64,000 bases of DNA from Rhodocyclus tenuis (GCF_014197755.1 NZ_JACIGE010000013.1:1-64000), one strand, 5' to 3'. Numbered from the stretch's first letter, positions 18,670-26,990 are shown. Made by a program: numbers and translations. The notes: a model not told the origin generated them from the sequence alone.

Positions 18670-19394
18670 GCAGTCTGGTCGATTCAGCCCGGGCTGTCGC
18701 CGCAGAACGCCAGCCGACTGCGCCGCGAAAACGCTCGCCGGCTTCGCTGAACCGGCTGATTGGCGTGCTCGTCGTCGCTGGCCACGCCTCGCTGCTGGCC
18801 CTGTTGCCGACCGGGCTGATCTCGCCGGCCAGCGGATCAACGCCGGCAGTGCTCGTTGCCGAGTGGATCGACGCTGCGGCCACCGCCCCCGCCGAGAAAG
18901 CCATCCGGCCACTGCCGCCGATGCCGGTGCCGACGCCGAAAACGCAAGCGGTGCCGAAAAGGCCGGCAGCGGAAAGCCCGAGCCCACCGCTGACCAGCAC
19001 GGCTGCGCCGGCGCCAGCGGCCGCGACCGTCGCGGCGAGCGTCAGCAACGCGGCGGCTACGGAAAGCGCCGCCGCGACGGCAAGCGCCGAAGCCGCCCCC
19101 GCCGGCAAAGTGTCGCCGCCGCGCTTTGACGCCGATTACCTGAAAAACCCGCCGCCGGCCTATCCGCGCACGGCGCGCGAACGCGGCGAGGCCGGGCTGG
19201 TCGTCCTGCGCGTCCTCGTCTCGCGCGATGGCCTGCCGCTGGACATTGACGTGCAGCGCAGCAGCGGCTACGAGCGGCTCGACGACGCCGCGCTCGCCGC
19301 CGTTCGTCATTGGCAGTTCCTGCCGGCGCGGCAAGGCGGCGAGGCGGTCGCCGCGCGCGTTCTGGTCCCCATTTCCTTCAACTTGCGGAGCTAA
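18666..19394 (+). CDS. tonB: TonB, energy-transducing periplasm-spanning protein
   Basis: TonB couples the inner-membrane proton gradient to outer-membrane receptors. The 242-residue product has a cytoplasmic N-terminus, a membrane anchor (about 31-50, IGVLVVAGHASLLALLP), a Pro/Ala-rich spacer (about 80-150) and the C-terminal TonB domain starting at NPPPAYPRTARERGEAGLVV with the YP motif. The domain ends WQFLPARQGGEAV and VPISFNLRS. It is the first of a tonB-exbB-exbD set inside the uptake operon, which argues that this route has its own energising complex. Confidence 0.93.
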   Translation: MSSLVDSARAVAAERQPTAPRKRSPASLNRLIGVLVVAGHASLLALLPTGLISPASGSTPAVLVAEWIDAAATAPAEKAIRPLPPMPVPTPKTQAVPKRPAAESPSPPLTSTAAPAPAAATVAASVSNAAATESAAATASAEAAPAGKVSPPRFDADYLKNPPPAYPRTARERGEAGLVVLRVLVSRDGLPLDIDVQRSSGYERLDDAALAAVRHWQFLPARQGGEAVAARVLVPISFNLRS

Positions 19395-19396
19395 GC

Positions 19397-20131
19397 ATGG
19401 CAGATTCCGGCCTTCTTCATTTTCTTGCCGGCGCCGACACGCTGGCCCGTGTCGTCCTCGCACTGCTGCTGCTGATGTCGTTGCTGTCCTGGTATCAGAT
19501 CCTCGGCAAGGGCCTGCGCACGCTGCTCGATACCCGCCGACAGGGCCGCTTCCTGGCGGTTTTCCGGCAGTGCCGCACGGTGGGCGAGTGCGAGCGGCAA
19601 CTGCCGGCCGACACCGATGACAGCAGCCCGGCCGCTGCCAGGGTCGCCGCCGCGGCCTTTGCCGCTGGCCGGCGCTGGCGTCTGGGCGGCGGTGATCTCG
19701 CCTCGGCAGCGGGTGGCGAATTCATCGAGCGCGCCGTCTATCGCGAAACGGCAAAAGCCCGCGTCGCGCTGGAGAGCGGCCTCAGCACGCTGGCGGCAAT
19801 TGCCTCGACCGCGCCCTTCGTCGGCCTGTTCGGCACAGTCTGCAGCATCTACCACGCGCTGCTGGCGATCGGCCAGAGCGGACAGGGAGGCATCGAACGT
19901 GTCGCCGGGCCGGTCGCCGAGAGTCTGATCATGACCGCCATCGGCCTCGCCGTCGCCATCCCGGCCGCGTTGGCGCACAACGCCTTCGTGCGTAGCGGCC
20001 GCCTCGCCACGGCCGAACTTGAGGATTTCGGCGAGGAACTGCAGAGCCTGCTGGCGAGCGGCGTGGCGGCACCGCAAGCCGGTCAGGGCGCTCCCGCCTG
20101 GCCGCTTGGCGTCAGCCGGGAGGCGACATGA
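19397..20131 (+). CDS. exbB: ExbB/MotA-TolQ-type proton channel subunit
   Basis: The 244-residue inner-membrane protein has three predicted helices: one near the N-terminus (about 15-35), and two in the conserved MotA/TolQ/ExbB region (ASTAPFVGLFGTVCSIYHALLAIG and VAESLIMTAIGLAVAIPAALAHNAF). It forms the TonB motor with ExbD. The start at 19397 follows the tonB stop by two bases and has GGAG upstream. It overlaps exbD by ATGA. Confidence 0.92.
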   Translation: MADSGLLHFLAGADTLARVVLALLLLMSLLSWYQILGKGLRTLLDTRRQGRFLAVFRQCRTVGECERQLPADTDDSSPAAARVAAAAFAAGRRWRLGGGDLASAAGGEFIERAVYRETAKARVALESGLSTLAAIASTAPFVGLFGTVCSIYHALLAIGQSGQGGIERVAGPVAESLIMTAIGLAVAIPAALAHNAFVRSGRLATAELEDFGEELQSLLASGVAAPQAGQGAPAWPLGVSREAT

Positions 20132-20547
20132 CGCGACGCTACCGGCAGCACGAAGACAGCTTCGGCCCGGCGCGCGCCGAGCTCAATCTGGTGCCACTGA
20201 TCGACGTCATGCTGGTGCTGCTGGTAATCGTGATGATCGCCTCGCCCTGGCTGACACACGCCGTCACCATCGAACTGCCGCGCGTCAGCAGCGCGACGAA
20301 ACCGCCGCCACCGGCGCACGTTGAACTCGATATCGGCGCCAAGGGCGAACTCTACTGGCAGAACAATCCACTGGCGGCGTCGGAGCTGGCCGACTACGTC
20401 GCGCAGGCGGTGGCGCGCGATGCCGAGGTCGAGCTGCGCATCCACGCCGACCGCCGCGCCGCTTACGAACATGTGGCGCGGGCAATGGCCATTGCTTCGC
20501 GCGGCGGCATCGGCCGCATCGGCTTCGTCAGCGACCCGGAACGCTGA
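20128..20547 (+). CDS. exbD: ExbD/TolR-type motor subunit
   Basis: The 139-residue protein has one N-terminal membrane helix carrying the essential Asp in NLVPLIDVMLVLLVIVMIA, followed by a periplasmic domain with VELRIHADRRAAYEHVARAM. It completes the TonB-ExbB-ExbD complex and is the last gene of the uptake operon; the nifB promoter region follows. Confidence 0.92.
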   Translation: MTRRYRQHEDSFGPARAELNLVPLIDVMLVLLVIVMIASPWLTHAVTIELPRVSSATKPPPPAHVELDIGAKGELYWQNNPLAASELADYVAQAVARDAEVELRIHADRRAAYEHVARAMAIASRGGIGRIGFVSDPER

Positions 20548-20605
20548 GCGGCGCACGATCATTAGCCGCGATCGCCACGCCCTGCCTGCACGCGCCGTAC
20601 ATTTC

Positions 20606-20621
20606 TGTCGCGAGCCGCACA
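20606..20621. promoter_or_regulatory. NifA upstream activator sequence 1 for nifB
   Basis: TGTCGCGAGCCGCACA matches TGT-N10-ACA exactly and lies 108 bp upstream of the nifB -24/-12 promoter. Confidence 0.65.
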
Positions 20622-20639
20622 AAAGCGTTACGGCGGCGC

Positions 20640-20655
20640 TGTACGGTTAGCGACA
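20640..20655. promoter_or_regulatory. NifA upstream activator sequence 2 for nifB
   Basis: TGTACGGTTAGCGACA is a second exact TGT-N10-ACA site, 34 bp (about three helical turns) after the first, so both would face the same side of the DNA. Confidence 0.65.
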
Positions 20656-20728
20656 GGTGTTTTGGCGGCGACCGGCACATCATCAAATACCTTATACGGA
20701 TCAAACGCTTAATGAATCTCCGGAAAGC

Positions 20729-20744
20729 AGGCACGGGCATTGCT
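20729..20744 (+). promoter_or_regulatory. Sigma-54 (-24/-12) promoter for nifB
   Basis: AGGCACGGGCATTGCT matches TGGCACGNNNNTTGCW at all but the first base, with GG-N10-GC spacing. It ends 37 bp before the nifB ATG. With the two NifA sites upstream this is the clearest nif promoter in the window. Confidence 0.85.
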
Positions 20745-20781
20745 AAATCACTCCCGACATCCTTGCATGCGGGAGAGCAAT

Positions 20782-22386
20782 ATGGATCATCACCTCACCG
20801 GCCAGTCTGGTTCGGGCAGCTGTAGTGGTAGCGGCGGCGGCTGTGGCAGCGGCGCCCCCGGCCTTGATGCCCTCGGCGAAGACGTCCGGCGCAAGGTCGC
20901 CGAACACCCCTGCTATTCCGAAGGCGCGCATCACCACTTCGCGCGCATGCACGCGGCCGTCGCGCCGGCCTGCAACATCCAGTGCAATTACTGTAATCGC
21001 AAGTTCGACTGTTCCAACGAATCGCGTCCGGGTGTCGTTTCCGAAGTGCTGACGCCCGATCAGGCGGTGCTGAAGACGCTCGCCGTCGCTGCCGCCATCC
21101 CGCAGATGTCGGTGCTCGGCATCGCCGGCCCCGGCGACCCCCTGGCCAACCCGGAACGCACTTTCGCCGTCTTCCGCGAACTCGCCGTCAAGGCGCCCGA
21201 CCTCAAGCTGTGTGTGTCGACCAACGGCCTCGCCCTGCCCGAGCATGTCGAGGAACTCGCTCGCCTCAAGGTCGATCACGTCACCATCACCATCAACTGC
21301 CTCGACCCCGACATCGGCGCCAAAATCTACCCGTGGATCTTCTGGAACCACCGCCGCGTGCGCGGCCGCGAAGCCGCAGAAATCCTCATCGCCCAGCAAC
21401 AGAAGGGCCTCGAGATGCTGGTCGAGCGCGGCATCCTGGTGAAGGTCAATTCGGTGATGATTCCGGGAATCAATGACCAGCATCTGGCCGAAGTCTCGCG
21501 TCACGTACGTGCCAAGGGTGCCTTCCTGCACAACGTCATGCCGCTGATCGCGGCGCCCGAGCACGGCACCTATTTCGGCCTGACCGGCCAGCGCAGCCCG
21601 TCGCCGCAGGAGCTGCAAGCCCTGCAGGACGAGTGCGCCGGCGACATGAACATGATGCGGCACTGCCGCCAGTGCCGCGCCGACGCCGTCGGCCTGCTTG
21701 GCGAGGACCGCAGCAGCGAATTCTCGCTGGCGAAGATCGCCGGCATGGAAATCGACCATGAAGCAGCGCTGGCACGCCGCGTCGCCTACCGCGCGAAGAT
21801 CGAGGCCGAGGCCGCCGAGAAGAAGGCGCGCGCCCACGCCGTGCCACCGGCAGCGAAGATCAAGCAGGTGATCGCGCTGCACCCGCGGCCGGCGAACGGC
21901 AAGGAAACGGCGCCGGCAACGAGCAGCGACGCGCCGGTCACCAGCATCGCGCTGGCGGCTGCCACAACGCCCTCGGCGCCGCCGGCGCAGCCGCGCCCGG
22001 CGCTGATCGCCGTCGCCACCGAAGGCGGCGGCATCATCAACCAGCACTTCGGCCACGCACGCGAATTCCTCGTCTATGAAGCCTCGGCAGCCGGCGTGCG
22101 CTTCATCGGCCGGCGCGGCGTCGACCTCTATTGCGCCGGCGAAGACAGCTGTGGCGACGACGGCGAGAGCAAGCTCACGAAAACCCTGCGCGCACTGGCC
22201 GGCTGCGAAGTCATTCTCTGCTCGCGCATCGGCATCGACCCCTGGCGCGCGCTCGAAGAGGCCGGCATCACGCCGAACAGCGAACGCGCGCTCGAACCGA
22301 TCGAGGAAGCCGTTCTCGCCACCTGGCAGGAACTCGCCGCCAGCGGCCGGCTCAACGCGCCGGCGCCGCAACTGCGCCGCGCCTGA
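20782..22386 (+). CDS. nifB: NifB, radical-SAM FeMo-cofactor core synthase
   Basis: NifB builds the [8Fe-9S-C] NifB-co precursor of FeMo-co. The 534-residue product has a Gly/Ser/Cys-rich N-terminus and the radical-SAM motif CNIQCNYC (about residue 66) followed by NRKFDC. Further family segments are GIAGPGDPLANP, STNGLALPEHV, VKVNSVMIPGIND and the CRQCRADAVG cysteine motif. An Ala/Pro-rich linker leads to a C-terminal NifX/NafY-like domain (about 410-520, EGGGIINQHFGHAREFLVYE). I chose the ATG at 20782 (GGGAGA 5 bp upstream); ATG 20767 is an alternative. It heads a NifA-driven operon. Confidence 0.97.
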   Translation: MDHHLTGQSGSGSCSGSGGGCGSGAPGLDALGEDVRRKVAEHPCYSEGAHHHFARMHAAVAPACNIQCNYCNRKFDCSNESRPGVVSEVLTPDQAVLKTLAVAAAIPQMSVLGIAGPGDPLANPERTFAVFRELAVKAPDLKLCVSTNGLALPEHVEELARLKVDHVTITINCLDPDIGAKIYPWIFWNHRRVRGREAAEILIAQQQKGLEMLVERGILVKVNSVMIPGINDQHLAEVSRHVRAKGAFLHNVMPLIAAPEHGTYFGLTGQRSPSPQELQALQDECAGDMNMMRHCRQCRADAVGLLGEDRSSEFSLAKIAGMEIDHEAALARRVAYRAKIEAEAAEKKARAHAVPPAAKIKQVIALHPRPANGKETAPATSSDAPVTSIALAAATTPSAPPAQPRPALIAVATEGGGIINQHFGHAREFLVYEASAAGVRFIGRRGVDLYCAGEDSCGDDGESKLTKTLRALAGCEVILCSRIGIDPWRALEEAGITPNSERALEPIEEAVLATWQELAASGRLNAPAPQLRRA

Positions 22387-22399
22387 GCGGAGATCGTTC

Positions 22400-22690
22400 A
22401 TGGCACTGGAAATCATCGACAGCTGCACGAGTTGCCAGGCCTGTCTGCCGCTGTGCCCGAACAAGGCGATCGTCGCCGCGGCGCCACATTTCCTGATCGT
22501 CGCCGACCTCTGCAACGAGTGCGCCGGTGACTACGACGATCCGCAGTGCGCGTCGATCTGCCCGGTTGAAGGCGCGATCCTCGACGAGCTTGGCCGCGAA
22601 CTCAACCCGCCCGGTTCGCTGACCGGTCTGCCGCCAGCGCTCGCCGCGCTGGTTGCCGCGGCGAGCCCGAGCGAAGTTGTCGGCAAATAG
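22400..22690 (+). CDS. fdxN: 2[4Fe-4S] ferredoxin, FdxN/NifB-associated type
   Basis: The 96-residue ferredoxin has two cluster motifs, CTSCQACLPLCP (residues about 9-20) and CNECAGDYDDPQCASICP (about 40-57), the second with the longer spacing of the nif-linked bacterial type. Small ferredoxins next to nifB are thought to supply clusters or electrons for NifB-co synthesis or for nitrogenase. It lies 13 bp after nifB with its own GGAGAT ribosome site. Confidence 0.92.
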   Translation: MALEIIDSCTSCQACLPLCPNKAIVAAAPHFLIVADLCNECAGDYDDPQCASICPVEGAILDELGRELNPPGSLTGLPPALAALVAAASPSEVVGK

Positions 22691-22701
22691 GAAAGGTCCC
22701 G

Positions 22702-23127
22702 ATGGCGCATATCGTTTTTCTCGAAAAGACCGGCTGCAAAGGCAACGCCAGGCAGAAAGTGCTGCTCAGCGCTGCCGGCCACACCCTGAGCGTGCGCGAT
22801 ATCCGTCACGAGCCGTGGACGCGCGAGCAACTGCTCGCTTTCCTCGGCCCGCTGCCGGTCGCCGAGTGGTTCAACCGCAGCGCGCCAGCGGTCAAGGAAG
22901 GGCGCATCGTTCCCGAGGCGCTGTCGGCCGATGAGGCGCTCACCGCGCTGCTGGCCGAACCCTTGCTGATCCGGCGGCCGCTGCTGCAGGTTGGCGACGA
23001 GCGGCGCGTCGGTTTCGACGCCGCGGCGATCGACGCCTGGATCGGCCTGCCGGGCATCGAGGTTCCGTCCAACATCGACCGCTGCCAACACGACCATGAA
23101 CCTGATGCTCTCCGCTGCGGCGACTGA
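22702..23127 (+). CDS. nifO: NifO-like, ArsC/thioredoxin-fold nitrogenase-associated protein
   Basis: The 141-residue protein is of the ArsC/Spx-like family described as nitrogenase-associated (NifO). It begins MAHIVFLEKTGCKGNARQK with a single active-site-like Cys, then LLSAAGHTLSVRDIRHEPWT, PVAEWFNRSAPAVKEG and LLIRRPLLQVGDERRVGFD, the typical ArsC-family end. A role in partitioning molybdenum to FeMo-co has been proposed for Azotobacter NifO. It overlaps the next gene by 32 bp. Confidence 0.8.
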   Translation: MAHIVFLEKTGCKGNARQKVLLSAAGHTLSVRDIRHEPWTREQLLAFLGPLPVAEWFNRSAPAVKEGRIVPEALSADEALTALLAEPLLIRRPLLQVGDERRVGFDAAAIDAWIGLPGIEVPSNIDRCQHDHEPDALRCGD

Positions 23128-24403
23128 CAGCGCCATCGAGATCGGCAACGATGTGCACTGGATCGGTGCCTTCGACCCCGACCTGCGCGCTTTCGACCTG
23201 ATCCTGCGCACGGCCAACGGCACCACCTACAACGCCTACGTGGTGCGCGGCAGCGAGGGTGTGGCGGTGATCGACACGGTCAAGGAAGCTTTCGCCGGGC
23301 AGTTCTTCTCGCGCTTCGAATCGGTCGCCGACTACGAGGAAATCCGCTACATCGTCCTCAACCACCTCGAACCCGACCACTCGGGCGCGCTGCCTGAACT
23401 GATGCGCCGGGCGCCGCAAGCGAGGCTGGTGATCTCGACGCGCGCGCCGATGATGCTCAAGGGCTTGCTCAAGGGCAGCAGCAATGAAGACGACCAGCAC
23501 AGCGGTTCGCGCGTGCTCGACTATCTCGCCGTCGGCGGTGGCGACCGCATCTCGCTCGGCAAGCGCTCGCTCTCCTTCCTGCATACGCCCTTCCTGCACT
23601 GGCCGGACACGCAGTGCACCTGGGTCGAAGATGAAGGCATCCTCTTCTCGGGCGACGTTTTCGGCTGCCATTTCTGCGACACGCGCCTCTTTAACGACGC
23701 CGTCGGCGACTTCCGTTTCTCGTTCGAGAGCTATTACGGCTCGATCATGCGCCCCTTCCGCGAGCACATGCGCGACGCGCTCGACCAGATCGAGCCGCTG
23801 CCGTTCAAGGTGATCGCGCCGGCGCACGGACCGATCCTGCGCCATACGCCGCGCCACTACGTGCGCCGCTACCGCGAGATGTGCGGCAGCACGCTGACCA
23901 ACGAGGCGGCAGCGACACGCACCCTGCTCGTCTTCTATCTCTCGGCCTACGGCAACACGCGGCGCATGGCCGAATCGATCGCCGCCGGCGCCGAGGAAGT
24001 CGACGACGTGCGCGTCTCGCTCTACGACATCGAAGGCGGCGACATCCTGCCTTTCGTCGACCTGATCGAGGAAGCCGACGGCCTCGTCTTCGGCAGCCCG
24101 ACGATCAACGGCGACGCAGTGAAGCCGGTGTGGGACCTGCTCTCCTCGCTGACGCGCGTCAATGTGCGCGGCAAGCTGGCCGCCGCCTTCGGCTCCTACG
24201 GCTGGAGCGGTGAAGCGATGCCGCTGATCGAGGACCGACTGCGCGGCCTGAAGCTGCGCGTGCCCGTCAAGGGCCTGCGCGTCAAGCTGATTCCGACCGA
24301 AGACGAACTCGAAGTCTGCCGCCGTTTCGGCCGCGACCTCGCGCTGCATCTCACCGGCCGGCAGGAAAAGAAACCGGTGATCGACCTCGCCGAACTCAGC
24401 TAG
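23096..24403 (+). CDS. Flavodiiron protein (oxygen/NO reductase)
   Basis: The 435-residue protein has a metallo-beta-lactamase-like diiron domain (about 20-265) with the HLEPDHSG ligand motif, plus a C-terminal flavodoxin domain (about 280-425) containing the FMN loop SAYGNTRRMAESIA and FGSYGWSGEA. Flavodiiron proteins reduce oxygen to water or NO to N2O with electrons from rubredoxin or ferredoxin. Within a nifB operon it would remove oxygen near nitrogenase. The start is the ATG at 23096, inside the end of the NifO-like gene; the open frame upstream is a shadow of that gene. Confidence 0.92.
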   Translation: MNLMLSAAATDSAIEIGNDVHWIGAFDPDLRAFDLILRTANGTTYNAYVVRGSEGVAVIDTVKEAFAGQFFSRFESVADYEEIRYIVLNHLEPDHSGALPELMRRAPQARLVISTRAPMMLKGLLKGSSNEDDQHSGSRVLDYLAVGGGDRISLGKRSLSFLHTPFLHWPDTQCTWVEDEGILFSGDVFGCHFCDTRLFNDAVGDFRFSFESYYGSIMRPFREHMRDALDQIEPLPFKVIAPAHGPILRHTPRHYVRRYREMCGSTLTNEAAATRTLLVFYLSAYGNTRRMAESIAAGAEEVDDVRVSLYDIEGGDILPFVDLIEEADGLVFGSPTINGDAVKPVWDLLSSLTRVNVRGKLAAAFGSYGWSGEAMPLIEDRLRGLKLRVPVKGLRVKLIPTEDELEVCRRFGRDLALHLTGRQEKKPVIDLAELS

Positions 24404-24450
24404 CCCCCACTTCCCACTTCCCGATCACCACCACTCCCCCGGAAGCCCAC

Positions 24451-24738
24451 ATGCCCAAAGCAAAAGTCACCTTCGAAGACGTTGGCGTCACCGTCATCGT
24501 CCCCGCCGGTACGCGCCTGATCGAAGTTTCGGAAAAGGTCGGTGCCGGCATCACCTACGGCTGCCGCGAAGGCGAATGCTGCACCTGCCTGACGCGCGTC
24601 GTCTCCGGTGGTGAACACCTTGCCGCGCCTTCGGTCCTCGAAGACCAGGTGCTCAAGGACAATATGGCGCCGCGCAATCACCGTCTGGCCTGCCAGGCGC
24701 AGGTACTTGGTGGTGAAATCGTCGTCAAGCCCGCGTAA
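24451..24738 (+). CDS. 2Fe-2S plant-type ferredoxin
   Basis: The 95-residue ferredoxin has the plant-type motif CREGECCTC (CX4CX2C) near residue 34 and the distal Cys in HRLACQAQV. It is a likely electron carrier to nitrogenase or to the flavodiiron protein. It follows the flavodiiron gene after 47 bp and precedes the FeSII-like gene after 48 bp. Confidence 0.9.
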   Translation: MPKAKVTFEDVGVTVIVPAGTRLIEVSEKVGAGITYGCREGECCTCLTRVVSGGEHLAAPSVLEDQVLKDNMAPRNHRLACQAQVLGGEIVVKPA

Positions 24739-24786
24739 CAAGCCCGCAGTAAATTTCACCCACCTACAAATCAGGGGAGCATCAGC

Positions 24787-25146
24787 ATGGCCAATATCAC
24801 CTTCAGCAGCCCGCTGCACAAAGACAAGACGGTCTATGCCGTCGCCGGCAGCCACAAGCAGACGATTCTCGAAATCGCCAAGGAAAACCACATCCCGATC
24901 GACTTCGGCTGCGGCAACGGCGAATGTGGCACCTGTCTGGTCAAGGTTTTCAGCATCGACCGCAAGAAGCGCATGGCGCACCCGCTGACCGAACATGAAA
25001 CCAAGGTACTCAAGGAAATGGGCAAGATCACGCAGGCGCAGATCGACCAGATGCGTGTCGATGACCTGATGCCGACCGAATGGCGTCTGGCCTGCCAGAT
25101 GGTCATGCGCGACGAGGACATCATCGTCGAATACCCCAGCCGCTGA
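24787..25146 (+). CDS. FeSII / Shethna-type 2Fe-2S nitrogenase-protective protein
   Basis: The 119-residue 2Fe-2S protein closely follows the layout of Azotobacter FeSII (Shethna protein II). It starts ANITFSSPLHKDKTVYAVAG, has the cluster motif CGNGECGTC (about 39-47), a helical insert LTEHETKVLKEMGKITQAQI that ordinary ferredoxins lack, and the end RLACQMVMRDEDIIVEYP. FeSII binds nitrogenase components upon oxidation and locks them in an oxygen-protected complex. The start has GGGGAGC upstream. This gene is good evidence for a microaerobic diazotroph that must survive oxygen stress. Confidence 0.88.
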   Translation: MANITFSSPLHKDKTVYAVAGSHKQTILEIAKENHIPIDFGCGNGECGTCLVKVFSIDRKKRMAHPLTEHETKVLKEMGKITQAQIDQMRVDDLMPTEWRLACQMVMRDEDIIVEYPSR

Positions 25147-25147
25147 T

Positions 25148-26062
25148 GTGAAAAAAGAACGCGTCGCACGCGCCGAAGCAGTCTATCTCGGCCTCGCGCT
25201 CGGCGACGCGCTCGGCGCGACGGTTGAGTTCATGACGCCGCGAGAAATCGCGGCGCAGTACCGTGTACATCGCGAAATCCGCGGTGGCGGCTGGTTGCAT
25301 CTGCGTTCCGGCAGCGTCACCGACGACACGACGATGTCGCTGGCGCTCGGTGAGGCGATCATCGCCAGCAGCGGCGAGGTTGAGCCGCTGGCTTGCGCGC
25401 AGGCGCTCGACGGCTGGATGCGCGCGAAGCCGGTCGACATCGGCAATACCGTACGCCGCAACCTGATCCAGTTCCGCCAGACCGGCAGGCCGGAAGCCCC
25501 GCCGTCAGCGAACGACGCCGGTAATGGCGCAGCGATGCGCGTACTGCCGGTGGCACTGGTCACCTTCGGCGCCAGTGACGACGAAGTACGCGCCGCCGTG
25601 CGCGCGCAGGCGCACGTCACGCACAACAACCCGCAGTCGGACGCCGCTGCCGAACTGATCGCCTTCGTCATCCAGGAAGGCATGCGCGGTTGCCCGCTGC
25701 AGACGATCTATCGCCGCCGCATCGCGCCTTTTCTCGCAGCGTGGCCGGAATTCACCCTGCGCGCGAAGCATCTCGAGAACCCCAGCGGCTGGATCGTCGA
25801 GACGATGCAGGCGGTGCTGCAGGCACTGCTCGACACGGCCAACATCGAGGAATGCCTGGTCGATGTCGTCAACCGCGGCGGCGACGCCGACACCACCGGC
25901 GCTATCGCCGGCATGATGGCCTGCGCCCTGCACTACCCCTCGCTGCCGCCAACGCGCTGGCTGGCGGCGCTCGACCCGAAAATCTTCACCGCCGTGCGCA
26001 CGCAGGCGCGCACGCTTATCGCACTGGCCGGCGAACGCTACGGCGAGGCTGTTGCCGATTAG
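25148..26062 (+). CDS. draG: DraG, ADP-ribosyl-(dinitrogenase reductase) hydrolase
   Basis: DraG removes ADP-ribose from the nitrogenase Fe protein and so reactivates it. The 304-residue product shows the ADP-ribosylglycohydrolase metal motifs: ALGDALGATVEFM (about 17-29), SVTDDTTMSLALGEA (about 57-71), NDAGNGAAMRV, and GGDADTTGAIAGMM (about 239-252) with its dimetal Asp residues. It starts with GTG two bases after the FeSII stop, so it is probably translated by coupling. The partner transferase gene draT is not in this window. Confidence 0.92.
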   Translation: MKKERVARAEAVYLGLALGDALGATVEFMTPREIAAQYRVHREIRGGGWLHLRSGSVTDDTTMSLALGEAIIASSGEVEPLACAQALDGWMRAKPVDIGNTVRRNLIQFRQTGRPEAPPSANDAGNGAAMRVLPVALVTFGASDDEVRAAVRAQAHVTHNNPQSDAAAELIAFVIQEGMRGCPLQTIYRRRIAPFLAAWPEFTLRAKHLENPSGWIVETMQAVLQALLDTANIEECLVDVVNRGGDADTTGAIAGMMACALHYPSLPPTRWLAALDPKIFTAVRTQARTLIALAGERYGEAVAD

Positions 26063-26117
26063 CTCGCAGCACGGGTAGCGGCGGCGAGGCCCGCCGTGGG
26101 CCAGTGACCGCCCTGGC

Positions 26118-26894
26118 TTACTGCTCGACGAATGCGCGTTCGATGACGTAATCGCCGGTGGCACCGATGTGCGGCGAAATGGCGAAACCGCGCGCATCGA
26201 GCAGCGCCGAGATTTCCTTGAGCATCGCCGGGCCGCCGCAGATCATGGCGCGGTCGCTGGCCGGGTCGAGCGGCGCTTCGCCGATGTCGGCGAAAAGCTT
26301 GCCGGAGACGATCAACTCGGTCTGCCGGCCCTGATTGCGGAAAGGCTCGCGTGTCACCGTCGGGTAGTAGATCAGCTTGTCGCGGATTTCCTCGCCCAGG
26401 TATTCGTGCTCGCGCAGATCGTTCGCGATGTAGTCGTGGTAAGCCAGTTCATTGGTCCGGCGCACGCCATGGATGAGGATGATCTTCTCGAAACGCTCAT
26501 AGGTTTCGGGATCGTGGATCAGGCTCATGAACGGCGCCAGGCCGGTGCCGGTGGCAAACAGGAACAGGCGCTTGCCGGGCTTGAGGTCGCGCAGCACCAG
26601 CGTGCCGGTCGGCTTGCGGCTGATCAGCAATTGATCGTCGGGTTTGAGGTGCTGCAGGCGTGAAGTGAGCGGGCCATCGGGCACCTTGATGCTGAAGAAC
26701 TCGAGGTGCTCTTCGTAATTAGGGCTGGCGATGCTGTAGGCGCGCAGCAGCGGGCGGCCATTCACTTCCAGCCCGATCATCACGAACTGGCCGTTGATGA
26801 AACGCATTCCCGGATCGCGCGTCGTGCGGAAGCTGAACAGATTGTCGTTCCAGTGATGGACGGACAGAACGGTGGCTGGCGCGAGCGTGCTCAT
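26118..26894 (-). CDS. fpr: Ferredoxin/flavodoxin-NADP+ reductase
   Basis: The 258-residue FAD enzyme moves electrons between NADPH and ferredoxin or flavodoxin. It has RAYSIASPNYEEHLEFFSI (FAD binding, about 51-69), GTGLAPFMSLIHDP (NADP-binding, about 117-130) and AMICGGPAMLKEISALL. The short C-terminus ends IERAFVEQ, the bacterial subclass I pattern seen in Azotobacter and Pseudomonas FprA. It converges on draG and diverges from a FinR-like regulator. Confidence 0.93.
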   Translation of the reverse strand: MSTLAPATVLSVHHWNDNLFSFRTTRDPGMRFINGQFVMIGLEVNGRPLLRAYSIASPNYEEHLEFFSIKVPDGPLTSRLQHLKPDDQLLISRKPTGTLVLRDLKPGKRLFLFATGTGLAPFMSLIHDPETYERFEKIILIHGVRRTNELAYHDYIANDLREHEYLGEEIRDKLIYYPTVTREPFRNQGRQTELIVSGKLFADIGEAPLDPASDRAMICGGPAMLKEISALLDARGFAISPHIGATGDYVIERAFVEQ

Positions 26895-26956
26895 GGGTGT
26901 CTCCGGACGATTGACGATGGCCGCATGCTAGCGCTCGCCTTTTACTTGCAGAAGCG

Positions 26957-26971
26957 GATAATTTCTCTATC
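26957..26971. promoter_or_regulatory. Possible LysR-type operator between fpr and finR-like gene
   Basis: GATA-N7-TATC is a short inverted repeat with LysR-like T-N11-A geometry in the 96-bp divergent gap. It lies close to the regulator start and is weak evidence on its own. Confidence 0.25.
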
Positions 26972-26990
26972 GATAAGCGACTGAGCCGAT

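Noticed and set aside
20743-22515. 590-residue open frame antisense to nifB
   Set aside because: It is a GC-rich shadow frame with skewed composition and no family pattern; NifB on the other strand is certain.
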